From assembly GCA_003001975.1 (NCBI GenBank), contig PVUG01000002.1, positions 186,001 to 250,000 of the forward strand: 64,000 bases of DNA. The letters run 5' to 3'. This DNA is from Martelella mediterranea. Lineage in GTDB: Bacteria > Pseudomonadota > Alphaproteobacteria > Rhizobiales > Rhizobiaceae. Below the pieces are notes generated by a model. That model was not told the origin of the DNA. It worked only from the letters and a program-made list of their open reading frames with translations, and ran no database searches. This document shows, one piece after another, positions 7,635 through 17,622 of this stretch. Numbering within the stretch: position 1 is the first letter of the stretch; the number at the start of each line of letters is the position of its first letter. The translations under genes were made by a program, and so were the position numbers.

Positions 7635-8933
7635 CTACTGCAGCGGCCCGCCCTGTTCCTCGATCAATCCACGCAGGCGGCGGAAGACGTTGACATCCTG
7701 GCGCAGCCCGTCATGCTCGTATTCATTGGTGACCCATGTCTGGCAATTGCCAAGCCGCGCCGCCGTCTCCAGTGACAGTCCGGCATCGACATACATGTCA
7801 TCGTGATAAACGGCCGCGGCGACGGGGATGTCATTGGCAAAAAGCCGGGTCGCGTCATAAAGCGGCGGATAAGCATCCCGCGCAGCAAGCGCCTCGACGG
7901 CGGCGCGGAACGGCCGCAGCGAGCGAATTTCCTCGAACATCCATGGATAAATCATTTCCCCGGTCAGCATCAGCGGCCGTTCGCCGGGATCGAACTTCGA
8001 AAACTCGGTACGCACCCGCTCGGCGGCCCAGTTCGTCGGCGCAGCGCCCTGCCCGTAAATGCTCTCATGTAGAACGGCAAAAAGCGGATTGGTATCGAAA
8101 CCGGTCTCGGCCATGACCGAAAACAGAAAACTGTCGGAAAGCCGCGTCTCGTCGGGATCGGCGAAAGCCTCGTCCATCAGCCAGTGCACGTTCTCGAAGC
8201 CCGGTGCCATGCCGAAGGCAAGGCCCAGTGTCTGCAACCGGCGTACACTCAGCCGGTCGCCATCGGGAAGGCGAACGTCATGGGCGGCGATATGATCGGC
8301 GATCCGCGAGACGAGCGCCGCATCATGGGGATAACGCCGGTGATATTTTCGGTTCTTGGCCAGAACACGCGGATAGGTGCGCCGGTAGACATCTTCTGCC
8401 GATGCGGAGAGGCCGGACAATCCACCCGTCACATAGCAGGCCGAAAGCCCTTCCGGCGCCATCGAAAGATAGGTCAGCGTGATGAACCCGCCAAAACTCT
8501 GACCGAGCGTCTCCCACCTGCCGTCGCCCAGCAGGTTTTTGCGCACATGCTCACAATCGGCAACGATGCTGTCGGCACGGAAATGCATCAGATAGTCCGC
8601 CGCCGCCTCGCCGGTATCGAAACGGGACATGGTTCCGGCCTCGATCCGGTGGCTGCGCCCCGTGCCGCGCTGGTCGATCAGGATCACGCGATGGGTCTTC
8701 AGCGCCTCGGTGAGCCAGGCCGGTCCGCCGCCGGCAGGCCGTGGCGACTTGCCGCCGGGCCCGCCCTGCAGGAAGGCCAGTGTCGGCAGGTCGTCCCGCC
8801 GGCGTGCCGGGTCCACGATTTCGCGCACGAAAATCTGGATGATCGCGCCGTCCGGGTTTGACCAGTCAAGCGGCACCGGCACCAGCATGTCCCGGATCAT
8901 CATGCCGGGAATGATATATTGCTTTGGCATCAT
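7635..8933 (-). CDS. Alpha/beta hydrolase, proline iminopeptidase-like (S33)
   Basis: A 432-residue serine hydrolase. Visible signatures are the oxyanion loop GGPGG near residue 57, IDQRGTGRS, the nucleophile elbow GQSFGG (Ser near 147) and a C-terminal His in YEHDGL. The family cleaves N-terminal proline or other residues from short peptides; at 432 residues it matches the longer proline iminopeptidase-like members. No signal peptide is seen, so it is cytoplasmic. It is convergent with the sulfur operon (8-bp gap) and follows the doxX gene on the same strand. Substrate is not predictable. Confidence 0.8.
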   Translation of the reverse strand: MMPKQYIIPGMMIRDMLVPVPLDWSNPDGAIIQIFVREIVDPARRRDDLPTLAFLQGGPGGKSPRPAGGGPAWLTEALKTHRVILIDQRGTGRSHRIEAGTMSRFDTGEAAADYLMHFRADSIVADCEHVRKNLLGDGRWETLGQSFGGFITLTYLSMAPEGLSACYVTGGLSGLSASAEDVYRRTYPRVLAKNRKYHRRYPHDAALVSRIADHIAAHDVRLPDGDRLSVRRLQTLGLAFGMAPGFENVHWLMDEAFADPDETRLSDSFLFSVMAETGFDTNPLFAVLHESIYGQGAAPTNWAAERVRTEFSKFDPGERPLMLTGEMIYPWMFEEIRSLRPFRAAVEALAARDAYPPLYDATRLFANDIPVAAAVYHDDMYVDAGLSLETAARLGNCQTWVTNEYEHDGLRQDVNVFRRLRGLIEEQGGPLQ

Positions 8934-9032
8934 CGCGCTTCATCCTGGTTCGTTCACATGGCCTGCCGGCCCGTCTTCGCAGGACTATCCGCTTTTGCGG
9001 CTTGCGGAAAGGGCAGTCGGGTGAAACGCACC

Positions 9033-9064
9033 AAAAGAAAAAGACGGGCCCCGAAGCGCCCGCC
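9033..9064 (-). terminator. Intrinsic terminator of the doxX gene
   Basis: On the minus strand GGCGGGC (9064-9058) pairs with GCCCGTC (9049-9043), one G-T pair, followed by TTTTTCTTTT (9042-9033). It lies 32 bp after the doxX stop codon. Confidence 0.75.
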
Positions 9065-9095
9065 TTTGCGATCATCTGCAGCTTGAGAACCGTGT

Positions 9096-9482
9096 TCAGC
9101 GCTTGATCTTGCCGTCGAGGCTGAAAGCGCCAGGGCCGGCAAAGACAAGATACAGGAAGACGAAGCAGAACAGGATTGCAGCATCACCGCCGTTGAGCAC
9201 CGGGAAAAAGCTCTGGGGCGCGTGCACCATGAAATAGGCAACCGCCATCGCGCCCGAAAGCACAAAGGCCGAAATCCGGGTGTAAAGGCCGACGATGATC
9301 AGCACGCCGCCGACAAGTTCCAGAATACCGGCAACCCAGAATATCGAGAACATCGGCGGATGCATTTCGGAAATCGGAAAGTGGAGGATTTTCTGGGTGC
9401 CGTGCTCCAGATAGAGAAGGCCCGTGACCACCCGAAGCAGGGCCAGGAAATAAGGCGCCAGCGGCTGCAGCATTTTATTCAT
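9096..9482 (-). CDS. DoxX family membrane protein
   Basis: A 128-residue integral membrane protein with four predicted membrane helices (LLRVVTGLLYLEHG, FWVAGILELVGGVLIIVGLY, FVLSGAMAVAYFMV, AILFCFVFLYLVFAG). The LEHGTQKIL and ELVGG segments are typical of DoxX. The start at 9482 is preferred because GGAG lies about 10 nt upstream; a start at 9497 would add five residues but has no such site. Members occur in thiosulfate:quinone oxidoreductase and in stress-related membrane complexes; the role here is unknown, though the neighbouring sulfur operon makes a sulfur link possible. Confidence 0.85.
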   Translation of the reverse strand: MNKMLQPLAPYFLALLRVVTGLLYLEHGTQKILHFPISEMHPPMFSIFWVAGILELVGGVLIIVGLYTRISAFVLSGAMAVAYFMVHAPQSFFPVLNGGDAAILFCFVFLYLVFAGPGAFSLDGKIKR

Positions 9483-9672
9483 TGTCTTTGACTCCATACG
9501 GTCTTTGTAAGCAATCGGCGTCTGCAAGAGACCGCCCGGTGTGATCGGCACAATACCCAAAAATACGCCAAGTGAAATATACACCTTTGTGAACAGACCG
9601 TCGACGGAACGTTGCCCTCGCCACCCGCAATATCGGTGCGAGACAAACACGGCCCTGCATGACAGCGGCGGA

Positions 9673-9701
9673 TTGCAGTTCCCGGATTCCGACCATATAG
9701 T
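9673..9701 (+). promoter_or_regulatory. Sigma70-type promoter of maeB
   Basis: TTGCAG (9673-9678), a 17-bp spacer and TATAGT (9696-9701) lie 52 bp before the maeB start. A ribosome site (AAGGAGA) follows near 9740. The 270-bp gap to the divergent doxX gene has no other feature that I see. Confidence 0.5.
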
Positions 9702-9752
9702 CGCCGGCACTGGGGAGACCGGATATCCGGCGCCGGACAAGGAGACGAAACA

Positions 9753-12071
<2,319 letters not shown>

Positions 12072-12114
12072 CAGCATTCAGGGCATAAGCCCGCAACACC
12101 ATCGACACCCGAAA

Positions 12115-12158
12115 GCAGCCCCGCTTGCAGCAGATGCAGGCGGGGCTGCGGCGTTTTG
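12115..12158 (+). terminator. Intrinsic terminator of maeB
   Basis: GCAGCCCCGC (12115-12124) and GCGGGGCTGC (12140-12149) form a perfect 10-bp stem with a further TGCA pairing inside, followed by GGCGTTTT. Confidence 0.75.
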
Positions 12159-12456
12159 CCCGGTGGCAAGCCCCAATCCCGGCCGATTGCCGATGTAAAC
12201 GCCAACCCCAGCGTCAGCCGCTGCGGTCATTTCAGTTTCAGGTTTTCGCCAGCACACATGGCTGCGGCCAATGCTCGCATTGAGGGATACTTACTCAACA
12301 TACAACTCGACTTTACCCAGGGTTTATGTATATTACAGGTTGAAATCATGAATTGACTGGCTGGCTCTTAGCCACTTCACCCTCCTCTCCGGTCGCTGAA
12401 ACAGTCGGATGATTTATATGAGATATCAATAAAATACGGCTTGGTGGGAAGAGCTT
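12159..12456. other. Gap between maeB terminator and the LuxR-type gene
   Basis: AT-richer than its surroundings, with no open frame that looks coding. It should carry the promoter of the LuxR-type gene, but I see no convincing -35/-10 pair. Confidence 0.4.
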
Positions 12457-13182
12457 ATGATTTTATCTGACGAAGACAGATTGCTTCAGTTTTCGCGCGA
12501 TATAGACCGAGCAGCACAACCTGAAATGTTTGCAAAAATACTCGCATCGATTGCATCACATTTCGGACTGGTCCATTTCACCCTCATGGATATTCCCGGG
12601 TCAAAAGAGGCGACGATTTCCTCACTGATTCACTTTACGACCCTGCCGCGACCATTCGTCGAATCCCGTGACCTGACCGGCCTGTTTCATATCGCGCCCT
12701 GTCGGGACAGGCACCGGCCGGCAGGCGCACCGTTGCAGTGGGCGCTGGAAGACATAGAGGCACGCGATGACCGCAGCCGCACCGACTTTGCCCAGCGCAT
12801 GCGCGCACTCAGGATCAGCATGGGCATCGTGTTCACCTGCACGACAAGCAGCCAGCAACAGATGGGCCTGCTGTTTTTCGGAGATCGGGAGCCGCTCGGC
12901 AGCAAGGAAGAGGCAGCGCTCAACAACCTCGCACGGCGCGCATTGCGGCGCTATGCTGAACTGAAAGACCATCCGGGCACGCAGCTCGGAAGCCTCTCGG
13001 CACGCGAAATGGAGGTTATCCGCTGGACGGCCGAGGGCAAGACATCGCATGAAATCGGCGGAATTCTCGGCCTTTCGGACCACACGGTAAACGCCTACCT
13101 CGCAAACGCGATCCGCAAGATGGATTGCGTCAACAGAACGCAGCTCGTGGCGAAAGCCATCCGACTCAGCATTATCGATTAG
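12457..13182 (+). CDS. LuxR-type transcriptional regulator (orphan)
   Basis: A 241-residue regulator. Residues 15-160 look like an autoinducer-binding fold and 170-235 form a GerE/LuxR helix-turn-helix (LSAREMEVIRWTAEGKTS...LSDHTVNAYLANAIRKM). The N-terminal domain is divergent: it keeps QWALEDI but the usual Trp/Tyr ligand positions are hard to place, so it may not bind an acyl-homoserine lactone. No luxI homologue is in the window. GGGAAG lies before the ATG. It is the last chromosomal gene before the integrated element. Confidence 0.85.
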   Translation: MILSDEDRLLQFSRDIDRAAQPEMFAKILASIASHFGLVHFTLMDIPGSKEATISSLIHFTTLPRPFVESRDLTGLFHIAPCRDRHRPAGAPLQWALEDIEARDDRSRTDFAQRMRALRISMGIVFTCTTSSQQQMGLLFFGDREPLGSKEEAALNNLARRALRRYAELKDHPGTQLGSLSAREMEVIRWTAEGKTSHEIGGILGLSDHTVNAYLANAIRKMDCVNRTQLVAKAIRLSIID

Positions 13183-13355
13183 GACAAGCCGTTACGGCTA
13201 TGCACAGCATTGCCATACCCGCACATCGATCCTTCACGCGTTCGGCGGCAGGCCGGGTAGCGACGATGATGGCCGACTCGGAGATATCAACTTCGCGACG
13301 ACAAACGATCTTCTCTCGCGCGGTGCAGAATGGAAGCGTTTTGGAAAACAATGAC

Positions 13356-13407
13356 ATAACTGGTGCTGCCGGAGAGATTTGAACTCTCGGCCTCTCCCTT
13401 ACCAAGG
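13356..13407. repeat. attL: 52-bp direct repeat, displaced 3' part of tRNA-Thr
   Basis: This stretch is identical over 52 bp to 31011-31062. It contains the 3' part of tRNA-Thr(GGT), from the anticodon loop to the CCA end (tRNA on the minus strand), and the identity stops on both sides. It marks the left junction of the integrated element, 20 bp from the integrase stop codon. It is not a functional tRNA gene. Confidence 0.93.
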
Positions 13408-13426
13408 TTGCGGGCGTCATGCTCTA

Positions 13427-14461
13427 TCACTTTGTTTTCCTTTTGGTATTTTCATTTCCACCTTCCAAGTCCCCGGATTTCTCCCATGGAAGGGTATTAA
13501 TTGAGGCCGAATAATTGGCCACATTGACGTGCGCGTAACGCAAAACCATGCGCTCCGATTTCCACCCTCCGAGCTTCTGAAGAGCGATCAGATCGCGATT
13601 CGCGGCATAGTGCCAAGTCGCCCAGGTATGGCGGCAGTCGTGCGGTGTAAAATCGGAAATCCCGGCGCGACGGCAGGCACCTTTGAAGGCCGTCTTGATC
13701 TGCCCGCCGCTTTCTTCCTTCGCCTCGTAGGGCCTTCCGTCCGGGCGACGAAAGACCGCACCGTCCCGATGCTCAAGATTGGCGAGCGCAGACAAAACAC
13801 GAGGATGAAGCGGTACGCCTCTATCCTCGCCATTCTTCGTGTCTTCGAATGAAACATGCGCTCTCGCCAGATCGACATTGCGCCAGTCCAGATACAGCGC
13901 TTCAGAACAGCGCGCGCCGGTATAGAGAAGGAAAATAACGAGCGGCCTCAGGTGTGAAGAGCAAGCCGCAATCAGCCTTTCGGCCTCTTCCGGCGCAAGC
14001 CATCGCACCCGACCGGGCGCTTGTTTGGGCCGCTCGAACAGCACACGCTCGCAAAGCCCCCTCTTCGCCGCGAACGTCATCACGGCAGAAACCGGCGTGT
14101 AAACCTGCCGGTTGCGCGTTGCCGGGCTTCCTTTCGGGTGAAGCTTGAACGCCGCCCGATCCACCGCGTCCTGATCGATCCTGCTCAGAGGCGTCGTGCC
14201 GAAATGGTTTGCGACAGGGCCGGTGAAGCGGGTTTCCCCTCCCGCTTCCATGTACTTGATTGCCGCCTCTAGGAAAGTCGCCGTCTTGCGCTTTCCATGG
14301 ATACTACGGTCGAGGATTTCCGCCTCGCGCCGTATGCGGATTTCTTCCGCCCTTTCCCAGACGTCAGTTCCCGTAGTTTCGTCCACTGTGACGCCACGGA
14401 TGGTGCCGCGCAGGTACCAGTTTCTGCTTCCGTTGCGTTTGCAGGTTTTGAGGGGTGACAT
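13427..14461 (-). CDS. int: Tyrosine-type site-specific integrase
   Basis: A 344-residue phage integrase. The N-terminal arm (NGSRNWYLRGTIRG) and SAM-like domain are followed by a catalytic domain with the first Arg in LYTGARCSEALYL, the HxxRH box (HDCRHTWATW), LGGWKSE and the nucleophile Tyr in MVLRYAHV. It ends 20 bp from the left attachment repeat, as expected for an integrase that uses the tRNA-Thr site. Its first ~64 codons overlap the preceding HTH gene in another frame. The catalytic set looks complete, so excision may still be possible. Confidence 0.93.
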   Translation of the reverse strand: MSPLKTCKRNGSRNWYLRGTIRGVTVDETTGTDVWERAEEIRIRREAEILDRSIHGKRKTATFLEAAIKYMEAGGETRFTGPVANHFGTTPLSRIDQDAVDRAAFKLHPKGSPATRNRQVYTPVSAVMTFAAKRGLCERVLFERPKQAPGRVRWLAPEEAERLIAACSSHLRPLVIFLLYTGARCSEALYLDWRNVDLARAHVSFEDTKNGEDRGVPLHPRVLSALANLEHRDGAVFRRPDGRPYEAKEESGGQIKTAFKGACRRAGISDFTPHDCRHTWATWHYAANRDLIALQKLGGWKSERMVLRYAHVNVANYSASINTLPWEKSGDLEGGNENTKRKTK

Positions 14462-14625
14462 GGCAACGCCTCCAAGAGTGCGGACACATCGGTGTCGGTG
14501 AAAATCTTCCGACGCCCGATCTGACGATAGAAGGGATGCGCCTTCAGGTGCTCCTGAAGTGTACGCCTCGAAACATGCAGGGCGCAGGCAACTTCATCCA
14601 TCGTATATGTTTTGGGCAGGCCCAT
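14269..14625 (-). CDS. Small HTH (excisionase/AlpA-like) protein overlapping int
   Basis: A 118-residue protein whose first ~50 residues form a MerR/AlpA-like winged helix (YTMDEVACALHVSRRTLQEH, IGRRKIFTDTDV). It overlaps the preceding gene as TGATG and then runs 193 bp into the integrase gene in a different frame. The HTH part is credible; the C-terminal ~65 residues, encoded inside int, are low in recognisable structure and rich in Ser/Lys/Arg. Probably the excisionase or directionality factor. The long overlap is unusual and could instead mean that a frameshift removed an earlier stop. Confidence 0.65.
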   Translation of the reverse strand: MGLPKTYTMDEVACALHVSRRTLQEHLKAHPFYRQIGRRKIFTDTDVSALLEALPCHPSKPANATEAETGTCAAPSVASQWTKLRELTSGKGRKKSAYGARRKSSTVVSMESARRRLS

Positions 14626-14813
14626 CACACCGCGCCCCGCCTTTTCTTTAGCCTGCGAAGCGCTATCCGGTCCATCCGTATCGGGGAAGTCCGGCCACCG
14701 ACCTTATAGGCATCAATCGTGCCCTTGGCATACATGCGACGGACTGTCTTTTCCGAGCAGCCCAATTCGCAGGCGATTTCGTTGATTCCCAAAGGGCGGT
14801 CAGTTTTCCGCAT
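14625..14813 (-). CDS. Small excisionase-family HTH protein
   Basis: A 62-residue protein that is nearly all helix-turn-helix (GINEIACELGCSEKTVRRM) followed by the wing and a basic tail (RRLKKRRGAV). GGAGG with a good spacing precedes the ATG at 14813, which overlaps the upstream gene by 14 bp; it is coupled to the next gene as TGATG. Two consecutive small HTH genes before int suggest a directionality factor plus a regulator. Confidence 0.75.
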   Translation of the reverse strand: MRKTDRPLGINEIACELGCSEKTVRRMYAKGTIDAYKVGGRTSPIRMDRIALRRLKKRRGAV

Positions 14814-15003
14814 TCTCCCCCTCCAACTCAATCTTGATCTTTTCGACATAGGCTTGCGCAACGCGGATCGATCCCGCCAGCAATGCAACCCGGATTGCCA
14901 AATCGCCTTCCGCCGCCTCGCCAATCGATTTCGCCGTATCGAGAATGGCCGAAAGCAAGATCGACGCGCCATCGGCCTCAATCGCCATTTGTTCCCGGCT
15001 CAT
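14800..15003 (-). CDS. Small hypothetical protein of the integrase operon
   Basis: A 67-residue, acidic, probably helical protein (MSREQMAIEADGAS... IELEGENAEN) with no family that I recognise. The ATG at 15003 is chosen because it overlaps the previous TGA (TGATG); a GTG two codons upstream is possible. It is part of a tightly coupled chain that ends with int. Confidence 0.6.
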   Translation of the reverse strand: MSREQMAIEADGASILLSAILDTAKSIGEAAEGDLAIRVALLAGSIRVAQAYVEKIKIELEGENAEN

Positions 15004-15164
15004 CAGCACGCCGCCTGATTTTCGGTTGCTTCCAGCCCCTTATAGATAAGCTGGCGCACCGTGTCCGACCGCGACGGCATGCGGCGCGTAAAGCGGATAT
15101 CATCGATCTTTTCGAGCACGGCGGCATCGACCATCAATTGCAGGCGTTCAGATTTTCGTTCCAT
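15003..15164 (-). CDS. Small ribbon-helix-helix-like protein
   Basis: A 53-residue protein. The pattern ERLQLMVDAAVLEKID followed by RMPSRSDTVRQLIYKGL is that of a ribbon-helix-helix DNA-binding domain: a short beta strand, a helix, then SxS and a second helix. It is the first gene of the leftward int operon. It is divergent from the Arc-like gene at 15332 and next to an iterated operator region, so it probably regulates one or both promoters. Confidence 0.65.
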   Translation of the reverse strand: MERKSERLQLMVDAAVLEKIDDIRFTRRMPSRSDTVRQLIYKGLEATENQAAC

Positions 15165-15193
15165 ATCAAGTCCTCACGGCTGTTAACTTCCTG

Positions 15194-15317
15194 TTAGCCA
15201 GAAGTCGCTCTTCCGCGTGAAGATGGCCACTGGCTACTATATAGCTAATAGTCAGTGATCGGCCCATGTCAATAACGATATGGCCATTGGCTATCATTTC
15301 TTTAATGGCTAATGGCC
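15194..15317. promoter_or_regulatory. Iterated TGGC operator array between divergent regulators
   Basis: ATGGCCACTGGCTA at 15223-15236 and ATGGCCATTGGCTA at 15280-15293 differ at one base and are 57 bp apart. A reordered copy, ATGGCTAATGGCC, is at 15305-15317, and half-sites are at 15194-15200 (TTAGCCA) and 15242-15248 (TAGCTAA). The array fills the gap between a ribbon-helix-helix gene and an Arc-like gene, the usual setting for repressors that bind arrayed half-sites. Confidence 0.6.
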
Positions 15318-15331
15318 GCTATGGATTCGAA

Positions 15332-15862
15332 ATGGCTCCTAAAACAAACGATAAGCAACGTCAGTCAAATCAAGCGGACTACTTTCCCAGCCGCGAATTA
15401 GACAAGTACGTCCTCCGTATGCCCGATGGCTTGCGAGATCGCATCAAGCGTGTCGCAGAAGAGAATGGGCGCTCAATGAATGCCGAGATGATCGCCCGCC
15501 TCGAAGGCTCTTTGGAGCTGGATGAAGTCAGCAAAGTCACCAAGGAAGACGTTGAACACGCCTTGGCGATTGCGCGTGGTGCCGAAGCAAACGAGCGACT
15601 TTTGGCAGGCCTCGCTGAAAGTTCGGAACGCTTAGAAGCTGTGACGCGGCGTCATTTGCTTCATCAGGTATCCGCGCTGCGCTCCATCGCAAACATGTTC
15701 CAGACGTTCATTAACGCCGTGCAAAGGGAAAAAGGCGGTTTATCGCCCGATCTCAGCGCTATGGGGGATGACGCGATATCAAACGCCCATGCTGTCGCCA
15801 GTGACTGGGAAGCCATCGCCCAAGTTGATGCAAAATCAGATCGAGATCGTCAAAGCAGGTGA
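15332..15862 (+). CDS. Arc-family DNA-binding protein
   Basis: A 176-residue protein with an Arc-type ribbon-helix-helix domain near the N-terminus (KYVLRMPDGLRDRIKRVA, ENGRSMNAEMIARLEGSL), then a long, mostly helical C-terminal part, probably for oligomerisation. The ATG at 15332 is chosen because upstream in-frame ATGs (15266, 15305) lie within the operator array. As no CI-like repressor is visible in the element, this protein is the best candidate for its lysogeny-type switch. Confidence 0.75.
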   Translation: MAPKTNDKQRQSNQADYFPSRELDKYVLRMPDGLRDRIKRVAEENGRSMNAEMIARLEGSLELDEVSKVTKEDVEHALAIARGAEANERLLAGLAESSERLEAVTRRHLLHQVSALRSIANMFQTFINAVQREKGGLSPDLSAMGDDAISNAHAVASDWEAIAQVDAKSDRDRQSR

Positions 15863-15866
15863 CGAA

Positions 15867-16430
15867 ATGCGAATTGTTCTCTGTACCGTCGTTATAGCCC
15901 TCTTGGCGGGAGCCGCCCGCGCCGACCTTGCGAACGATATCTCTGCATGCAGAGCGGAAACCGACACATTGAAGAGGTTGGTTTGTTACGATGCCATCGC
16001 CGTGAAGACCGCGCCGGCCGACCCGGCACCAAAACAAATAGCTGGGCAATCTCCCGTAACGGCCTCAAAAATTGAACTTCGATATCAGCCGAAAGACACA
16101 GACAATTGGATTTTCAATAGTCGCGTCGAGGCTTACCCGTCGTTCGTCAACAATAGCGACAAAACGGTCGTTGCGATTGGGCTGAAACTCACCATCAAAG
16201 ACGCATTTGGGGAGAATGTCGTAAACGCCAGAGGCACACTCGATATGATCATCCCACCGGGAGAGGAAGTAGAAAGCCCGTCCTACTACTCTTGGGATGA
16301 CAATCCATTTAGCGGCGATGATCCATTTGACGACCTCGTCGGCCCCGTAAAAACTGGCGTTGCGAAGGCGAACATAGTCGTCACGGATGTTGTTTACGAC
16401 GACGGCACAATCGAGAGCGTCCCAGAGTAA
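15867..16430 (+). CDS. Secreted protein of the element, VasI/TagO-like N-terminus
   Basis: A 187-residue protein with a signal peptide (about 1-19, RIVLCTVVIALLAGAARA). The mature N-terminus has the CRAETDTLKRLVCYDAIA pattern seen in many periplasmic proteins, including type VI-associated TagO/VasI. The C-terminal half (VNNSDKTVVAIGLKLTIKDA, IIPPGEEVES) looks like an FxLYD-type beta-sandwich. AGGTGA lies before the ATG at 15867, 4 bp after the Arc-like gene. As a prophage accessory gene it may alter the host envelope, for example in superinfection exclusion; this is inference. Confidence 0.7.
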   Translation: MRIVLCTVVIALLAGAARADLANDISACRAETDTLKRLVCYDAIAVKTAPADPAPKQIAGQSPVTASKIELRYQPKDTDNWIFNSRVEAYPSFVNNSDKTVVAIGLKLTIKDAFGENVVNARGTLDMIIPPGEEVESPSYYSWDDNPFSGDDPFDDLVGPVKTGVAKANIVVTDVVYDDGTIESVPE

Positions 16431-16476
16431 GCCGATATTTTCCTCAAATGAAATCCTATTACCAAAGGAAGACGAA

Positions 16477-16704
16477 ATGACTTGGAGAATCATAAACCGG
16501 TACGAGGTAGCCAACGAAAAGGGTCATGCGTTTACGCTGTTTGAATGGCAGGATTTCATCCCTTCCGGGACCTTAGAGTCACCTGCAGACGAGACGCCTG
16601 GAGCCAGAAAATTAACACTGCAGGACGGTAGCCGCGTCAACACCACGGATGAAATTGGCGTTTTTGAAACTTTGGAAGGTGAAAAACTTCGCATTATCAA
16701 ATGA
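16477..16704 (+). CDS. Small hypothetical protein of the element
   Basis: A 75-residue acidic protein of probable beta structure (MTWRIINRYEV, HAFTLFEWQDFIPS, TTDEIGVFETLEGE). AAAGGAAGACGAA gives a good ribosome site. It has no signal peptide, no membrane segment and no family that I recognise. It follows the secreted-protein gene on the same strand with a 46-bp gap. Confidence 0.6.
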   Translation: MTWRIINRYEVANEKGHAFTLFEWQDFIPSGTLESPADETPGARKLTLQDGSRVNTTDEIGVFETLEGEKLRIIK

Positions 16705-16715
16705 GATGAAGCAGT

Positions 16716-16832
16716 TAAATTGTCTCGAACCAGCTATCAGATAACTCTTCGCCAATTTCTTCAGCGAAATGAACAGTAAAGGAAATTTTTGGCTGCGGCT
16801 GCCATATAGTGAAGCTCTCTACAACGTGATCT
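16716..16832 (-). pseudogene. Possible minus-strand gene remnant
   Basis: On the minus strand a 38-codon frame without a start codon ends in EELSDSWFETI and a TAA at 16718-16716. It resembles the C-terminus KELFDSWFMAA of the zinc-ribbon gene at 17623-18762. At DNA level GAACCAGCTATC is shared by both places. An upstream in-frame stop removes the N-terminal part. It may be a leftover of a duplicated or replaced gene. Confidence 0.25.
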
Positions 16833-16907
16833 TACCAGTTGACCGACTCAGACAGTTCGCTGCACTATTCGATCCAATGGAGTTTTGCGAACTGCTGGGA
16901 GGGAACA

Positions 16908-17231
16908 ATGTCTAGAATAGTTGAAGAGGCTGAGAGAAAGCGGGAGTGGGAAGAATATTGCGCCTTCTTGCAGCAACTTTTGGACGGCGACGACATCCAA
17001 GATGCAGATGCTGAAGGGGTTACCAGACAAGTCATTGGCGAAGGGCTTGGTTCTTTGACCCCTGCCCAGCGCTATGTTTTCAAACATGGTGTCGAGGAAA
17101 AGTTCCCTCAACCTGTGTGCGAACAGTGCGGCGAAACAATCCCTTGGTCGGAAGCCTACGGACATATTCACGGGCAAGGCCTTTGTTCTAGCTGTCAGCA
17201 TAGCTATGACCGTTTCATGGAAGAACGATGA
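16908..17231 (+). CDS. Hypothetical protein with C-terminal zinc ribbon
   Basis: A 107-residue protein. The N-terminal two-thirds is helical and charged; the C-terminus has CEQCG...CSSCQ, two CxxC knuckles 22 residues apart, as in a zinc ribbon. GGGAGGG precedes the ATG at 16908. It overlaps the next gene by 4 bp (ATGA), so the two are coupled. I do not recognise a family. Confidence 0.65.
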   Translation: MSRIVEEAERKREWEEYCAFLQQLLDGDDIQDADAEGVTRQVIGEGLGSLTPAQRYVFKHGVEEKFPQPVCEQCGETIPWSEAYGHIHGQGLCSSCQHSYDRFMEER

Positions 17232-17614
17232 ACGACACTGGCATCTATTTTCACAATCCCATGAGACACTCCCCGAATATTACAACAAGGTCGTGGTCCG
17301 CCGAGAGTTCTATTCTGATCTGCCCACGGTGTGCCGGTTCGTATCTTCACCAAGAAAAAGTTGATATTTTCTGCCGTTCAGAAGACGAGAAGCAGGCAAC
17401 ACACTTGTCTGCATCAGGTGTTGATAGCAGACAACTCTTTGGGTTGTCTCTCAAGGCCGATACAAATGAAAACAACCCAAGCAGTCGCAGAGACGGAATC
17501 GTAATTGGTTTCCGATGCGAACAATGCAGTAAAGATGAGAATGATTTAGTTGAACTGACAGTCGACCAACACAAAGGGGAAACGGAAATAGGATGGCGGT
17601 TCAATCTAAAGTAA
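17228..17614 (+). CDS. Hypothetical protein with CPRC/CEQC knuckles
   Basis: A 128-residue protein with CPRC near residue 32 and CEQC near 97, another two-knuckle arrangement that could bind zinc. It is translationally coupled to the preceding zinc-ribbon gene and convergent with the five-ribbon gene on the other strand (8-bp gap). Unknown function; probably an accessory gene pair of the element. Confidence 0.6.
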   Translation: MNDTGIYFHNPMRHSPNITTRSWSAESSILICPRCAGSYLHQEKVDIFCRSEDEKQATHLSASGVDSRQLFGLSLKADTNENNPSSRRDGIVIGFRCEQCSKDENDLVELTVDQHKGETEIGWRFNLK

Positions 17615-17622
17615 GTCAGTTT

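Noticed and set aside
12361-12400. lux-box-like site before the LuxR-type gene (TGGCT-CTT-AGCCA)
   Set aside because: Only 5-bp arms and no match to a 20-bp lux box; no luxI gene nearby.
13361-13407. Second tRNA-Thr gene
   Set aside because: Only the 3' part is present; the 5' arm and D arm are missing. It is the displaced half of the attachment site.
15266-15331. Upstream ATG starts for the Arc-like gene
   Set aside because: They lie within the operator array and encode a segment unlike an Arc N-terminus.
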